Assembly (NCBI GenBank): GCA_964641125.1
Contig: CAZXMO010000019.1
Location: 1 to 45,775 of the forward strand
From: JBKHAJ01 sp964641125
GTDB lineage: Bacteria; Spirochaetota; Spirochaetia; SPDA01; CAZSGZ01
DNA length: 45,775 nt
Direction of reading: 5' to 3'
Shown: piece after piece, positions 1 to 8,203 of the stretch
How positions within the stretch are numbered: position 1 is the stretch's first letter
Layout: each line of letters opens with the position of its first letter
Translations under genes and position numbers: made by a program
The notes under the pieces: generated by a model
Databases searched by the model: none
What the model saw: the letters and a program-made list of their open reading frames with translations, nothing else
Told to the model about the DNA's origin: nothing

Positions 1-66
1 CTCGTCGCCTTGGACTTCTTCGTTTTCGCCCCCGCCCTCACCGAAAGTGTCGCCGCTCTTCTGTAA
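1..66 (+). CDS. C-terminal end of an unidentified protein (partial)
   Basis: An open frame enters from the left edge and stops at TAA 64-66, giving 21 residues ending ALTESVAALL. Nearly all third positions are G or C, as in the real genes here, and the sigma-54 promoter of the next gene follows directly, which fits a gene end. The opposite strand is also open over this stretch (a Gly/Glu-rich frame), so strand and identity are uncertain. I do not recognise the protein. Confidence 0.3.
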   Translation, partial: LVALDFFVFAPALTESVAALL

Positions 67-72
67 TTTTAC

Positions 73-88
73 TGGCACGCATTTTGCA
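73..88 (+). promoter_or_regulatory. Sigma-54 (RpoN) -24/-12 promoter
   Basis: TGGCAC at 73-78, five bases, then TTGCA at 84-88. The invariant GG (74-75) and GC (86-87) are 10 nt apart, exactly as RpoN requires. Expected start of transcription is about 99, giving a leader of about 17 nt that still contains the ribosome binding site GGGGAGGAG (97-105) of the protease gene at 116. An enhancer-binding site would lie outside the window or in the upstream gene. Confidence 0.75.
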
Positions 89-115
89 TGTTAATTGGGG
101 AGGAGAGAAGCATCT

Positions 116-1324
116 ATGTTCAAGAATAAACTTACCCTTTTTACCATCGCCGGTTTCAAGATCCAGGCCGATTTCAGCTGGCTTATTTTGGCCGCTTTAA
201 TCACCTGGACCCTCGCTACGGGATTGTTTCCCCGGAACGTTCCCGGGACGAGTACCGCGATTTATTGGATAATGGGTTTTATCGGGGCCGTGGGGATTTT
301 CGGAAGCATCATCTTTCACGAGCTCTCCCATAGTCTGGTAGCGAGGCGCTTCGGTATGGAAATCGAGGGGATAACCCTCTGGATCTTCGGAGGCGTCGCC
401 CACATGGAGGAGAATCCTCCGAGCCCCCGGGCGGAGTTCGCCATGGCCATCGCGGGGCCCTTGTCGAGCTTCGTCTTGGCCGGAGTCCTCTTAGGCCTCC
501 GCCGCCTTTCCGGACCGGGTGAATGGTCGCCCCTCTTTTTCGGCGGAGAAGCGGGAATAGAATCGCCGGTGCAGGGAGTGCTGTGGTATCTCGGCCGGAT
601 AAACCTGATCTTAGGGATTTTCAATCTGGTGCCCGCTTTTCCCCTGGACGGGGGCAGGGCCCTCAGGTCGGGATTATGGGCCGGAAAGAAGGACATAATA
701 TGGGCCTCGAAGATCGCATCATTTATAGGATCGGGATTCGCCTTTCTCCTGATCGGCGCGGGAGTCTTTTTCCTCTTCTCAGGCGCCTTTGTCGGCGGTA
801 TCTGGTGGGTCCTGATCGGATTCTTCCTCCACAGCGCTTCCCGAAACGCCTATCAGCAGTTGTTGGTAAGCCGCGCCTTGAGCGGGGTCCCTATCAAGAA
901 ATTTATGAAGAAAGACGTAATCACCGTCCCCCCGAATACGACGGTGGCCGCCCTGGTGGAGGATTATATCTACACTCACCACTACAAGCTCTTCCCGGTG
1001 GCCTCCGACGGAAACCTCGAGGGGTGCGTCACCACGGGGGAGGTGAAAGACGTCGACCGGGAGAACTGGGACACCACCGAGGTGGGTTCGATAACCCACG
1101 AATGTTCCAAAGAAAATTCAGTAACCCCGGAGACCGATGCGGCGAAGGCTCTGGGCATCATGAAGCGCACCGGGAGGGGACGCCTCATGGTGGTCAAGAA
1201 CGGCGAACTTCTAGGGATCGTGACCCTCAAGGACCTCATGCAGTACCTCTCCATGAAGCTCGATCTGGAGCCTGACCGGCTGAAGAGGCAGAATCCGGAC
1301 CTTCCCGGCGGCCCGGAGGGTTGA
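116..1324 (+). CDS. Site-2 protease (M50 family) with C-terminal CBS domain pair
   Basis: A membrane-embedded zinc metalloprotease of the S2P/Rip class, which cuts substrates within or near the membrane, often anti-sigma factors. The HExxH motif is HELSH at residues 68-72 inside a hydrophobic segment. The third zinc ligand is in the NLVPAFPLDGG motif (D178). Several further membrane helices follow to about residue 245. Two CBS modules fill about 260-390 and probably sense adenine nucleotides, as in CBS-containing S2P relatives. I chose ATG 116 because GGGGAGGAG lies 11 bases upstream; a longer frame from TTG 95 would begin upstream of the predicted RNA start. The sigma-54 promoter at 73-88 suggests regulated expression. 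It converges on trkH. Substrate unknown. Confidence 0.88.
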   Translation: MFKNKLTLFTIAGFKIQADFSWLILAALITWTLATGLFPRNVPGTSTAIYWIMGFIGAVGIFGSIIFHELSHSLVARRFGMEIEGITLWIFGGVAHMEENPPSPRAEFAMAIAGPLSSFVLAGVLLGLRRLSGPGEWSPLFFGGEAGIESPVQGVLWYLGRINLILGIFNLVPAFPLDGGRALRSGLWAGKKDIIWASKIASFIGSGFAFLLIGAGVFFLFSGAFVGGIWWVLIGFFLHSASRNAYQQLLVSRALSGVPIKKFMKKDVITVPPNTTVAALVEDYIYTHHYKLFPVASDGNLEGCVTTGEVKDVDRENWDTTEVGSITHECSKENSVTPETDAAKALGIMKRTGRGRLMVVKNGELLGIVTLKDLMQYLSMKLDLEPDRLKRQNPDLPGGPEG

Positions 1325-1353
1325 GAAAAATATACACACTCGGCGGGTCGTGT

Positions 1354-2808
1354 TTATCTCCGCCAGAACATCGGAGTAAACAACACGAGGATGGTGTATA
1401 CCTCCAGACGCCCTAGGGCCATGATGAAGCTCAGGAACCACTTGACGTAGGACGGGTAGAAGGCGAAATTGAGGGTAGGACCGATCCTGCCGAAACCGGG
1501 GCCGATGTTCCCTAAAGTAACGAGGGCGGTGGAGAACGAGGTGACCAAGTCGTTTCCCGCGGTGGCGACTATAAAGGTCGTAAAAAGCAGGAAGAAGAAA
1601 TAGAGAAAGACGAACCCCGCGATCACGTAGATGGTGTCCTTTTTGATGGTGCTCCCGTTCAGGCGGACGCTGAAGACCCCTCGGGGCTTGACGAGGTACT
1701 TCATCTCGTTGAACCCGAGCTTGATGAGGGTCACGATCCGTACCACCTTGATCCCTCCGCCGGTGGACCCGGAGGACCCCCCTATGAACATCAGGATAAA
1801 GAGAACCGCCTTGGCCAAATGGGGCCATGCGTCGAAATCGACGGTGGCGTATCCGGTGGTGGTGAGTATCGAAGACGCTTGGAAGCCCGCGTCGCGGAGG
1901 CTTGTTCCGAAACGGGCGTAGTTTCCGGAGGCGTAGAGATCGAGAGCTATTACCAGGGTGGATGCAATAAAAATCCCGATGTAGGCTTTGACCTCGGTGT
2001 TCCGCCCGATAGAGCGCCAGCTCCCCATGAGCATCTTGTGATAGAGGACGAAGTTGACCCCCGCCGCCAGCATGAAAACGGTAATCACGATGTGTATGTA
2101 GGTGGAGGGAAAGTGCCCCACGCTCGCGTTCTGCGGCGAGAATCCGCCGGTCGCCATGGTTCCGAAGGTGTGGGTCAGGGCCTGGAAGAGGTCCATCCCC
2201 CCGAGGAGGAGAAGTACCGTTTCGAGGACGCTTAAGCCTAAATAGGTGAGCCACAGGATCTTCGCGGTCTCGGTTATTCTCGGCGTTACCTTGTCCAGGG
2301 AGGGGCCGGGGGCTTCCGCCTTGATCAGCTGGAAGCCTCCGTGCCCGAGGAGGGGAAATATCGCCACGGTGAGCACTACGATGCCCATGCCGCCGAGCCA
2401 GTGGGTCAACGAGCGCCAGAAGAGGAGCGCCTTCGGCAGGCTCTCTATCTCGGTGAGTATGGAGGCTCCGGTGGTGGTGTAGCCGGACATGGTCTCGAAA
2501 AAGGCGTCCACGTAGCTCGGGATCGCGCCGGACAGGTAAAAGGGCAGCGCCCCGGTAAGGGAGGCCGCGAACCAGGTGAGTCCCACGAAGAGAAAGCTCC
2601 CCTTCGTGGACAGCGCCCGGTGCTCGGCGGTCCGGGTAATGAGGTAGAGCCCTAAGAAAACTATGATGTTGATACCTAGGGGAATCAGAAACGAAGATAC
2701 AAGCTCCCCCTCGCCGTAATAGGCGGCGAACAGGAGGGGGATGAGCATGAAGAACGAAATGATCAAGAGGAAGATGGCGAAGACCCGTAAGACTACCTTG
2801 ATTCTCAT
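1354..2808 (-). CDS. trkH: TrkH/KtrB-type potassium transporter, membrane subunit
   Basis: The ion-conducting subunit of a Trk/Ktr potassium uptake system in the inner membrane. The 484 residues contain the four membrane-P-loop-membrane repeats of this superfamily. The filter loops are recognisable as TTTGAS, GTMATGGFS, LTTTGYATVDF and LVTLGNIGPGFG, with the expected Gly at each filter. Length is normal for TrkH. The ATG overlaps the stop of trkA (ATGA, 2805-2808), so both come from one mRNA and translation is probably coupled. Its partner TrkA gates it in response to nucleotides. The alternative name KtrB cannot be excluded. Confidence 0.93.
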   Translation of the reverse strand: MRIKVVLRVFAIFLLIISFFMLIPLLFAAYYGEGELVSSFLIPLGINIIVFLGLYLITRTAEHRALSTKGSFLFVGLTWFAASLTGALPFYLSGAIPSYVDAFFETMSGYTTTGASILTEIESLPKALLFWRSLTHWLGGMGIVVLTVAIFPLLGHGGFQLIKAEAPGPSLDKVTPRITETAKILWLTYLGLSVLETVLLLLGGMDLFQALTHTFGTMATGGFSPQNASVGHFPSTYIHIVITVFMLAAGVNFVLYHKMLMGSWRSIGRNTEVKAYIGIFIASTLVIALDLYASGNYARFGTSLRDAGFQASSILTTTGYATVDFDAWPHLAKAVLFILMFIGGSSGSTGGGIKVVRIVTLIKLGFNEMKYLVKPRGVFSVRLNGSTIKKDTIYVIAGFVFLYFFFLLFTTFIVATAGNDLVTSFSTALVTLGNIGPGFGRIGPTLNFAFYPSYVKWFLSFIMALGRLEVYTILVLFTPMFWRR

Positions 2809-4214
2809 TGTTGGTACGCGAAGATCCTGTCCAGTTTTTTGATCGATTCCTTCCGAGTCAAGAGAACTATATGATCGTCGTATTCGATGGTTGCCTCTCC
2901 GGTGGGTATGATATTCTGCTCACCCCGGGATATGAAGATTATAAGGGTATCGTAGGGAAGGCGGAGGTCTCTGATCTTCTGTCCAACCAGGGCGCACCCC
3001 TCGTCGCAGGAGGCCTCGATTATTTCGAGCTTGCTGCCCAGGATGGTGTGGATATTCTTGATATTACCCCGGCGCAGGTATTTCAGGATCGAGTTGACCA
3101 TGCTGCTGTTGAGGCTGATGGTCGTGTCCACCGAGAGATGCTGGGCTATGTGCATAAAGTTGTTCTTATTGACCAGGGCGACGGTCCTGCCGATCCCTAA
3201 GGATTTAGCGTACAGGGAGGTGACCAGATTGAGCTCCTGGTTACCCGTGGTCGCGATCAAGAGGTCGTAGTTCACGAGGTCCCCGTCTTCGAGGAATCCC
3301 TCCTCGGAGATGTCCCCGTACTGCACGAGGATTTCCGGAAACTCTTCGGCTAAGAGCTTGCACTGCTCGAAATCCCGGTCGATGAGGACGATATTCCGCT
3401 TCTGCCTGTTCAGGAAGGGGCCGAAGAGTTTCCCGAACATCTTCTTTTTACCGTTGGGCTGTCTGTCTAAGAGGTGCTGCAGGACGTAGGTCCCGATCCG
3501 TCCCCCGCCGACGATGATGATCTTCTTGATGTCCACCCGCTGCTTACCGGCCCAGGAGAACATGGCGTCCAGGATTTCGGGGCTCGCGATGAGATACAGG
3601 GTATCTCCGGTCTCCACGAAGGTCCCTCCCGAGGGGATGATGTAGTCATTGTCCCGGAGTATTACCGCTATTATGAACTCCGCCTGGATCTGGGCCTTGA
3701 TCTCCTGTACGCTCTTCCCCGCGAAGAAGGAACCCTCGGAGACGGTGATGGAGCGCATCTGATACGAGGAATCCTCGAAATACATGATATCGGAGGTGGC
3801 CCCGTGTTCCACCGAGCGGACGATGGCCTTGGCCGCCTCGATTTCCGGGTTCACCACGAAGTCGATTCCCAAAAATGTATGTCCGGCTATTTTGGAGGCG
3901 GAGTAGTCGAAGTTTCTGACCCTTGCGATCTTGAAGGGGGTCTTGAACTCGCTCGAGACCATGCCGCAGGCAATCAGGTTCATCTCGTCCGATTCGGTTA
4001 CCGCTATGAAAAACTCCGCCTCGTCCACACCGGACTGATTGAGGACCTCCCACCGGTTGGCCTCACCCTGGACGACCATACAATCGAGGCTGTTCTGGGC
4101 CAGTTTCACCCGCTCGGGATTACGATCGATAATGACCACGTCCTTTTTCTCGGAGATGAGCTGACGGGCAATCTGGATACCGACGTTACTTGCGCCGACA
4201 ATGACTATTTTCAT
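2805..4214 (-). CDS. trkA: TrkA potassium-uptake regulatory subunit, two RCK modules
   Basis: Cytoplasmic NAD(H)/nucleotide-binding regulator that forms the gating ring under TrkH. The 469 residues hold two RCK_N-RCK_C modules. The Rossmann glycine motifs are IVGASNVG near the N-terminus and IVGGGRIG near residue 235, each followed by an acidic residue at the end of strand 2. The frame is open to 4289, but the family starts at MKIVIVGA, which is ATG 4214. GAGG directly upstream and AGGAG about 14 nt upstream are possible ribosome binding sites. It is the first gene of the trkA-trkH pair. Confidence 0.93.
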   Translation of the reverse strand: MKIVIVGASNVGIQIARQLISEKKDVVIIDRNPERVKLAQNSLDCMVVQGEANRWEVLNQSGVDEAEFFIAVTESDEMNLIACGMVSSEFKTPFKIARVRNFDYSASKIAGHTFLGIDFVVNPEIEAAKAIVRSVEHGATSDIMYFEDSSYQMRSITVSEGSFFAGKSVQEIKAQIQAEFIIAVILRDNDYIIPSGGTFVETGDTLYLIASPEILDAMFSWAGKQRVDIKKIIIVGGGRIGTYVLQHLLDRQPNGKKKMFGKLFGPFLNRQKRNIVLIDRDFEQCKLLAEEFPEILVQYGDISEEGFLEDGDLVNYDLLIATTGNQELNLVTSLYAKSLGIGRTVALVNKNNFMHIAQHLSVDTTISLNSSMVNSILKYLRRGNIKNIHTILGSKLEIIEASCDEGCALVGQKIRDLRLPYDTLIIFISRGEQNIIPTGEATIEYDDHIVLLTRKESIKKLDRIFAYQQ

Positions 4215-4268
4215 ACCTCGTGTTAACTCCTGCGGGGTGCTCCTAAAGTTACCAGTATTACAGTGGGG

Positions 4269-4297
4269 TTGCAAGCCGTAGGATTGCACCGTAGAAT
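4269..4297 (+). promoter_or_regulatory. Sigma-70 promoter of the paraoxonase-like lipoprotein gene
   Basis: TTGCAA (4269-4274), 17 nt spacer, TAGAAT (4292-4297). The predicted start is near 4304, directly before the Shine-Dalgarno AAGGAGG (4305-4311). Confidence 0.6.
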
Positions 4298-4316
4298 TTA
4301 CCTCAAGGAGGCTTTC

Positions 4317-5342
4317 ATGACACGACTATCAGCCGCGGTGATAACCGCGGTTCTCTTCATTTTCGCGGGATGCGCGGTGGTTCCCCCGTCTACCCGGGAG
4401 CCCGCCGTGAGGATAGAAGGCATTCCCGGTCCGGAAGATATGGTCCTCGACCGATACGACGGCGGAACACGGCTCCTCGTCTCCTCGGCGGACAGGCGGG
4501 GGAGGGAACTTCCCGGGGAGATCTACGCGGTGGATACTATAACCCTCGAAAAGTTCGCCCTTCCCCGGGCGGGCGGTCCGGGGGGACTCTCTTTTTCGCC
4601 CCACGGGCTGTCTCTCGTTGTGCTGCCCGATCGTACGAAGCTCCTCTACGTCGTCAACCACTATCCCGAACAGGACGTCGAGCGGTACCGGATTCTTCCC
4701 CACAGCATTCTGGTCTATCAGGTCTACAACCGGTCGTTGAGTTTTCTCGAGGAGATTTCCGATCCCCTCCTGGTCTCACCGAACGATGTTGCCGCCCTTC
4801 CCGACGGGACCGTCTACGTGAGCAACGACGGTTCGGCGGAAGGGGGTATGCTCGAAATAGTCCTGGGGATGGAGCGGGCCAGCGTAGTGATGATATCACC
4901 CCGCGGTGCAGTGAAGGTCCTCGAGGAAAAACTGGCCATGGCCAACGGTATTCAGGTTACGGAGAAGGAGCTGTATTTAGCGGTCACCCGGGAGAATGCC
5001 GTCTACCGCTACGACCGTGAACCAGACGGATCCCTCTCCGGGCGCAGAAAGCTCGCCTATGTGAAGGGGCCGGATAATCTGACGTTGACCGATGACCACA
5101 TTTTCGTCGCCGCCCATCTCAAGGATGTCGCCTTAGCCCGGCACATGAGTAATCCGGAGATCCCCGCCCCGTCGGTCGTCTACAGGATCGACCGGGAGAG
5201 CGGTAACCGGGTTCTCGTCTATGCCGACGGGGGCGATACGATAAGCGCGGCGTCGACGGCGGTGTCCGCGGAGGGGTTCCTCTTTATCGGGCAGATCGCC
5301 GACGACTACCTGATCCGGGTCCGGGATCCCGCCGGGCGTTGA
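4317..5342 (+). CDS. Paraoxonase/SMP-30-like beta-propeller lipoprotein
   Basis: Predicted lipoprotein of 341 residues: a hydrophobic signal ends in the lipobox IFAGC, with Cys19 as the lipid site. The mature part looks like a six-bladed propeller of the paraoxonase/arylesterase/strictosidine-synthase group, enzymes that hydrolyse lactones and esters with a central calcium. Candidate calcium or catalytic positions match that family: SPHGL (H96), SPNDV (N156, D157), MANGI (N210) and GPDNL (D253, N254). ATG 4317 is preceded by AAGGAGG at ideal spacing and by its own promoter. It stands alone; the alaS -35 box overlaps its stop codon. The substrate is unknown; a quorum-signal or sugar lactone is possible but only inferred. 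Confidence 0.72.
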   Translation: MTRLSAAVITAVLFIFAGCAVVPPSTREPAVRIEGIPGPEDMVLDRYDGGTRLLVSSADRRGRELPGEIYAVDTITLEKFALPRAGGPGGLSFSPHGLSLVVLPDRTKLLYVVNHYPEQDVERYRILPHSILVYQVYNRSLSFLEEISDPLLVSPNDVAALPDGTVYVSNDGSAEGGMLEIVLGMERASVVMISPRGAVKVLEEKLAMANGIQVTEKELYLAVTRENAVYRYDREPDGSLSGRRKLAYVKGPDNLTLTDDHIFVAAHLKDVALARHMSNPEIPAPSVVYRIDRESGNRVLVYADGGDTISAASTAVSAEGFLFIGQIADDYLIRVRDPAGR

Positions 5343-5367
5343 CAAGACGGTCGGCTCTCCCTACTAT
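5339..5367 (+). promoter_or_regulatory. Sigma-70 promoter of alaS, nearly leaderless
   Basis: Perfect -35 TTGACA (5339-5344), 17 nt spacer, -10 TACTAT (5362-5367). The start codon is 8 nt after the -10 box, so the predicted leader is only about 2 nt. No Shine-Dalgarno is present before ATG 5376. Confidence 0.75.
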
Positions 5368-5375
5368 CTGTAGCC

Positions 5376-7166
5376 ATGACAGCGAACGAACTACGCCGTA
5401 AATACGTCGAATTCTTTAAAAAACACGATCACGCGGAGATCGCGGGGCGCTCCTTGATACCCGAAAACGATCCTACGGTGCTCTTCACCACCGCCGGGAT
5501 GCACCCCTTAGTTCCCTATATTTTAGGGGAGCCCCATCCCTCCGGGACACGCCTCGTGGATTATCAGAAGTGCATCCGCACCGGGGACATCGAGTCGGTG
5601 GGAGATCCCCATCACTTGACCTTCTTCGAGATGCTCGGGAACTGGTCCCTGGGGGATTACTTCAAGGACGAGGCCATCCGCATGAGCTGCGAATTCCTGA
5701 CCTCTTCCGAGTGGCTGGGTATCGATCCGGACAAGCTGAGCGTGACCGTCTTCGCCGGGGACGATGACGCCCCGCGGGACGACGAATCGGCACGGATCTG
5801 GCGTTCCTTGGGTATACCCGACGAGAGAATCTATTTTTTCGCAAAGTCCGACAACTGGTGGGGCCCCGCCGGAGCCACCGGACCCTGCGGTCCCGATACC
5901 GAGATGTTCATCGACACCGGAACCGAGGCGTGCAGCTCCGAGTGCAAGCCGGGATGCTCCTGCGGTAAGTACTTCGAGGTGTGGAACGACGTTTTCATGC
6001 AGTACAACAAGAACGCCGAGGGAAAGTATCTCCCCCTGGAGCGGAAGTGCGTGGACACGGGGATGGGGATAGAGCGGACCGCGGCTATCCTCCAGGGAAA
6101 GACTACCGTCTATGAGACCGAAATGTTCCGCCCCCTCATAACCGCCGTCGAAGAGCTCTCAGGAACCTCCTACGGCGCGGGAGAGGATACCGACATTTCC
6201 ATCAGGATAATAGCCGATCACATCAAGACAGCGACCTTCATCCTCGGGGACGAGAAAGGTATTACCCCCTCGAACCTCGGACAGGGATATATCCTCCGGC
6301 GCCTCATCCGCCGGGCCATCCGCCACGGCCGGAAGATAGGAATCGAGGATAAGTTTCTAGCCGATCCCGCCCGCCGGGTCCTCGACATGTACGAAGAGGT
6401 CTATCCCGATATGAAAGGACGGAGTGAGTTCATTCTCGAGGAGCTTGCCAAAGAGGAGGAGAAGTTCTCGGAAACCCTCAAGAAGGGGGAGGGTGAGTTC
6501 GAAAAGATGATCCCCAATCTCCTCAAGAACCCCGCCAAGGTCATTCCCGGCAGGGTCGCCTTCAAGCTCTACGATACCTACGGCTTTCCCTTGGAAATTA
6601 CCGAGGAGCTCGCCGCCGAGCACGGCTTGACCGTGGACCGGGACGGTTTTCAGAAGGCCTTCGAGAAACACCAGGAGCTGAGCAAGCAGGGGGCCGAGAA
6701 GACTTTCAAAGGCGGCTTAGCGGACCATTCAGACACGGTCAAACGCCTCCACACCGCCACCCACCTCCTCCACGAGGCCTTGAGGAGGGTCTTAGGCGAC
6801 CATGTCCTGCAGAAGGGGAGCAACATAACCGCCGAAAGGCTCCGTTTCGACTTTTCCCACCCCGAGAAGCTCACCGGAGAGGAGATCAAACAGGTCGAGG
6901 ATATCGTCAACCGGCAGATCGAGAGGGACCTCCCCGTAACCATGGAGATGACTGATGTGGAAGAGGCGAAGAAGCGGGGCGCCATGGCCCTCTTCGACGA
7001 GAAATATGAGGATACCGTCAAGGTCTATTCCATCGGGGATTTTTCCACCGAGGTGTGCGGAGGACCCCATGTGGAGCGGACCGGGGAGCTCGGTAAGTTC
7101 GAGATAAAGAAAGAACAGTCCTCCTCCGCGGGGGTCCGGAGGATCCGGGCGGTCTTAGTCGAGTAG
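5376..7166 (+). CDS. alaS: Alanyl-tRNA synthetase, short form
   Basis: Charges tRNA-Ala in the cytoplasm. The 596 residues contain the class II catalytic core (N-terminal FFKKHDHAEI through the GPCGPDTE region), the tRNA-recognition domain, and the editing domain that removes mischarged Ser or Gly. The editing zinc ligands are the HxxxH in TATHLLHEAL (about 459-464) and the C and H of VCGGPH (about 560). The protein ends soon after, so the DHHA1/C-Ala region of the ~875-residue E. coli enzyme is absent; such short forms are known in spirochaetes. Transcription is predicted to begin 2 nt before the ATG. The 3' end overlaps rlmN by 12 bases, tail to tail. Confidence 0.97.
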   Translation: MTANELRRKYVEFFKKHDHAEIAGRSLIPENDPTVLFTTAGMHPLVPYILGEPHPSGTRLVDYQKCIRTGDIESVGDPHHLTFFEMLGNWSLGDYFKDEAIRMSCEFLTSSEWLGIDPDKLSVTVFAGDDDAPRDDESARIWRSLGIPDERIYFFAKSDNWWGPAGATGPCGPDTEMFIDTGTEACSSECKPGCSCGKYFEVWNDVFMQYNKNAEGKYLPLERKCVDTGMGIERTAAILQGKTTVYETEMFRPLITAVEELSGTSYGAGEDTDISIRIIADHIKTATFILGDEKGITPSNLGQGYILRRLIRRAIRHGRKIGIEDKFLADPARRVLDMYEEVYPDMKGRSEFILEELAKEEEKFSETLKKGEGEFEKMIPNLLKNPAKVIPGRVAFKLYDTYGFPLEITEELAAEHGLTVDRDGFQKAFEKHQELSKQGAEKTFKGGLADHSDTVKRLHTATHLLHEALRRVLGDHVLQKGSNITAERLRFDFSHPEKLTGEEIKQVEDIVNRQIERDLPVTMEMTDVEEAKKRGAMALFDEKYEDTVKVYSIGDFSTEVCGGPHVERTGELGKFEIKKEQSSSAGVRRIRAVLVE

Positions 7167-8198
7167 CTCTTCCAGGGACGAGCCGAGCTGGCCGCAGGCC
7201 CCGCCTATCCCCCGACCCCGGGTGTATCTGCGGGTGCAGGTGATATTCGCCGCCTCCAGTCGAGCCAGAAATGCCTCGATCTGTCCGGCTTCGGGGGGGG
7301 TATAGTGGAGCCCGGGGACCGGGTTCCAGGGAATGACGTTGACCACCGCCTTTAAGGGGCGGACGAAGAACTCGAGGGACCGTACCGCCTTTTCGGTATC
7401 GTTTACCCCCGGGATCAGTACGTATTCCAGGGTAATCCGCTTTCCCCCCTCACGCTGATACTCCGAAAGCGCCGCCTGGAGCCGGTCCAGGGGGTTGCTC
7501 CGGGCTATAGGCATAAGGCTTTCCCGCATCTCCTGCTCTGCCGTTATGAGAGATACCGCGAGGCGTACCTTAGGTCCCTCCCGGCTGAGCTCCCGGATCC
7601 CGTCGATGAGCCCGCAGGTGGAAATGGTCATTCTTCGTAGGCTCATCTCCCTCCCTAAGGGATGGGACAGAATAGTAATCGCCCGGCGCACCTCCTCGAG
7701 ATTGGCCAAGGGTTCTCCCATCCCCATGAACACCAGCGAGTCGATACTTCCGGCGTTCTCTTCGGCCAAGCGGAACTGTTCGGTTATCTCGTAGGCGTAC
7801 AGGTCCCGTATGAGTCCCAGGGTGCCGGTCTTGCAGAAGCCGCACCCCATGGCGCACCCCGCCTGGGTGGAGACGCACGCCGTCCTGCGCCCGGCGATAT
7901 CGGTAAGTATCACCGTCTCTATCGCAACCGTATCGGAGGTACCGGCCCCGGGGCATCGGACTACCAGTTTGAGCGTCCCGTCCTCGTCTTCGATTCGATT
8001 CTCCACGGAGCACCGGGAGATTGAGGTTTCGGCCCCCAGCCGTCCTCTCATGGTTTTGGGGAGGACGGTCATCTCACCAATCGCCGCCCGTTCCTTCCAC
8101 ACCGCCTGAAAAATCTGACGGCCCCGGTAAGGGGGTGAGAGTTCGAAGACACGGCTTATTTCGTCGGGGAGATATCCGGTTAGGGGGAGAGGCTGCAT
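7155..8198 (-). CDS. rlmN: Dual-specificity 23S rRNA/tRNA (adenine-C2) methyltransferase RlmN
   Basis: Radical-SAM enzyme that methylates C2 of A2503 in 23S rRNA and A37 in some tRNAs. It carries the cluster motif CxxxCxxC as CAMGCGFC (near residues 115-122) and the conserved C-terminal catalytic Cys in GGACGQL near residue 338. The 347-residue length is typical. The start lies 5 nt after the stop of the TPR gene without a Shine-Dalgarno, so translational coupling is likely. It overlaps the end of alaS by 12 bases on the other strand, leaving no room for a terminator between them. Confidence 0.95.
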   Translation of the reverse strand: MQPLPLTGYLPDEISRVFELSPPYRGRQIFQAVWKERAAIGEMTVLPKTMRGRLGAETSISRCSVENRIEDEDGTLKLVVRCPGAGTSDTVAIETVILTDIAGRRTACVSTQAGCAMGCGFCKTGTLGLIRDLYAYEITEQFRLAEENAGSIDSLVFMGMGEPLANLEEVRRAITILSHPLGREMSLRRMTISTCGLIDGIRELSREGPKVRLAVSLITAEQEMRESLMPIARSNPLDRLQAALSEYQREGGKRITLEYVLIPGVNDTEKAVRSLEFFVRPLKAVVNVIPWNPVPGLHYTPPEAGQIEAFLARLEAANITCTRRYTRGRGIGGACGQLGSSLEELLD

Positions 8199-8203
8199 GG
8201 AAT

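Noticed and set aside
523..1275. 250-codon ORF in another frame of the site-2 protease gene
   Set aside because: Arg/Gly/Pro-rich composition typical of an out-of-frame reading; the protease frame has all family motifs.
1325..1353. Possible bidirectional terminator between the site-2 protease gene and trkH
   Set aside because: Only a 4-bp ACAC/GTGT stem with a long loop can be drawn; too weak to call, although a short T-rich run follows on the minus strand.
3474..4226. 250-codon ORF antisense to trkA
   Set aside because: Shadow of the RCK-module gene on the other strand; no recognisable protein.
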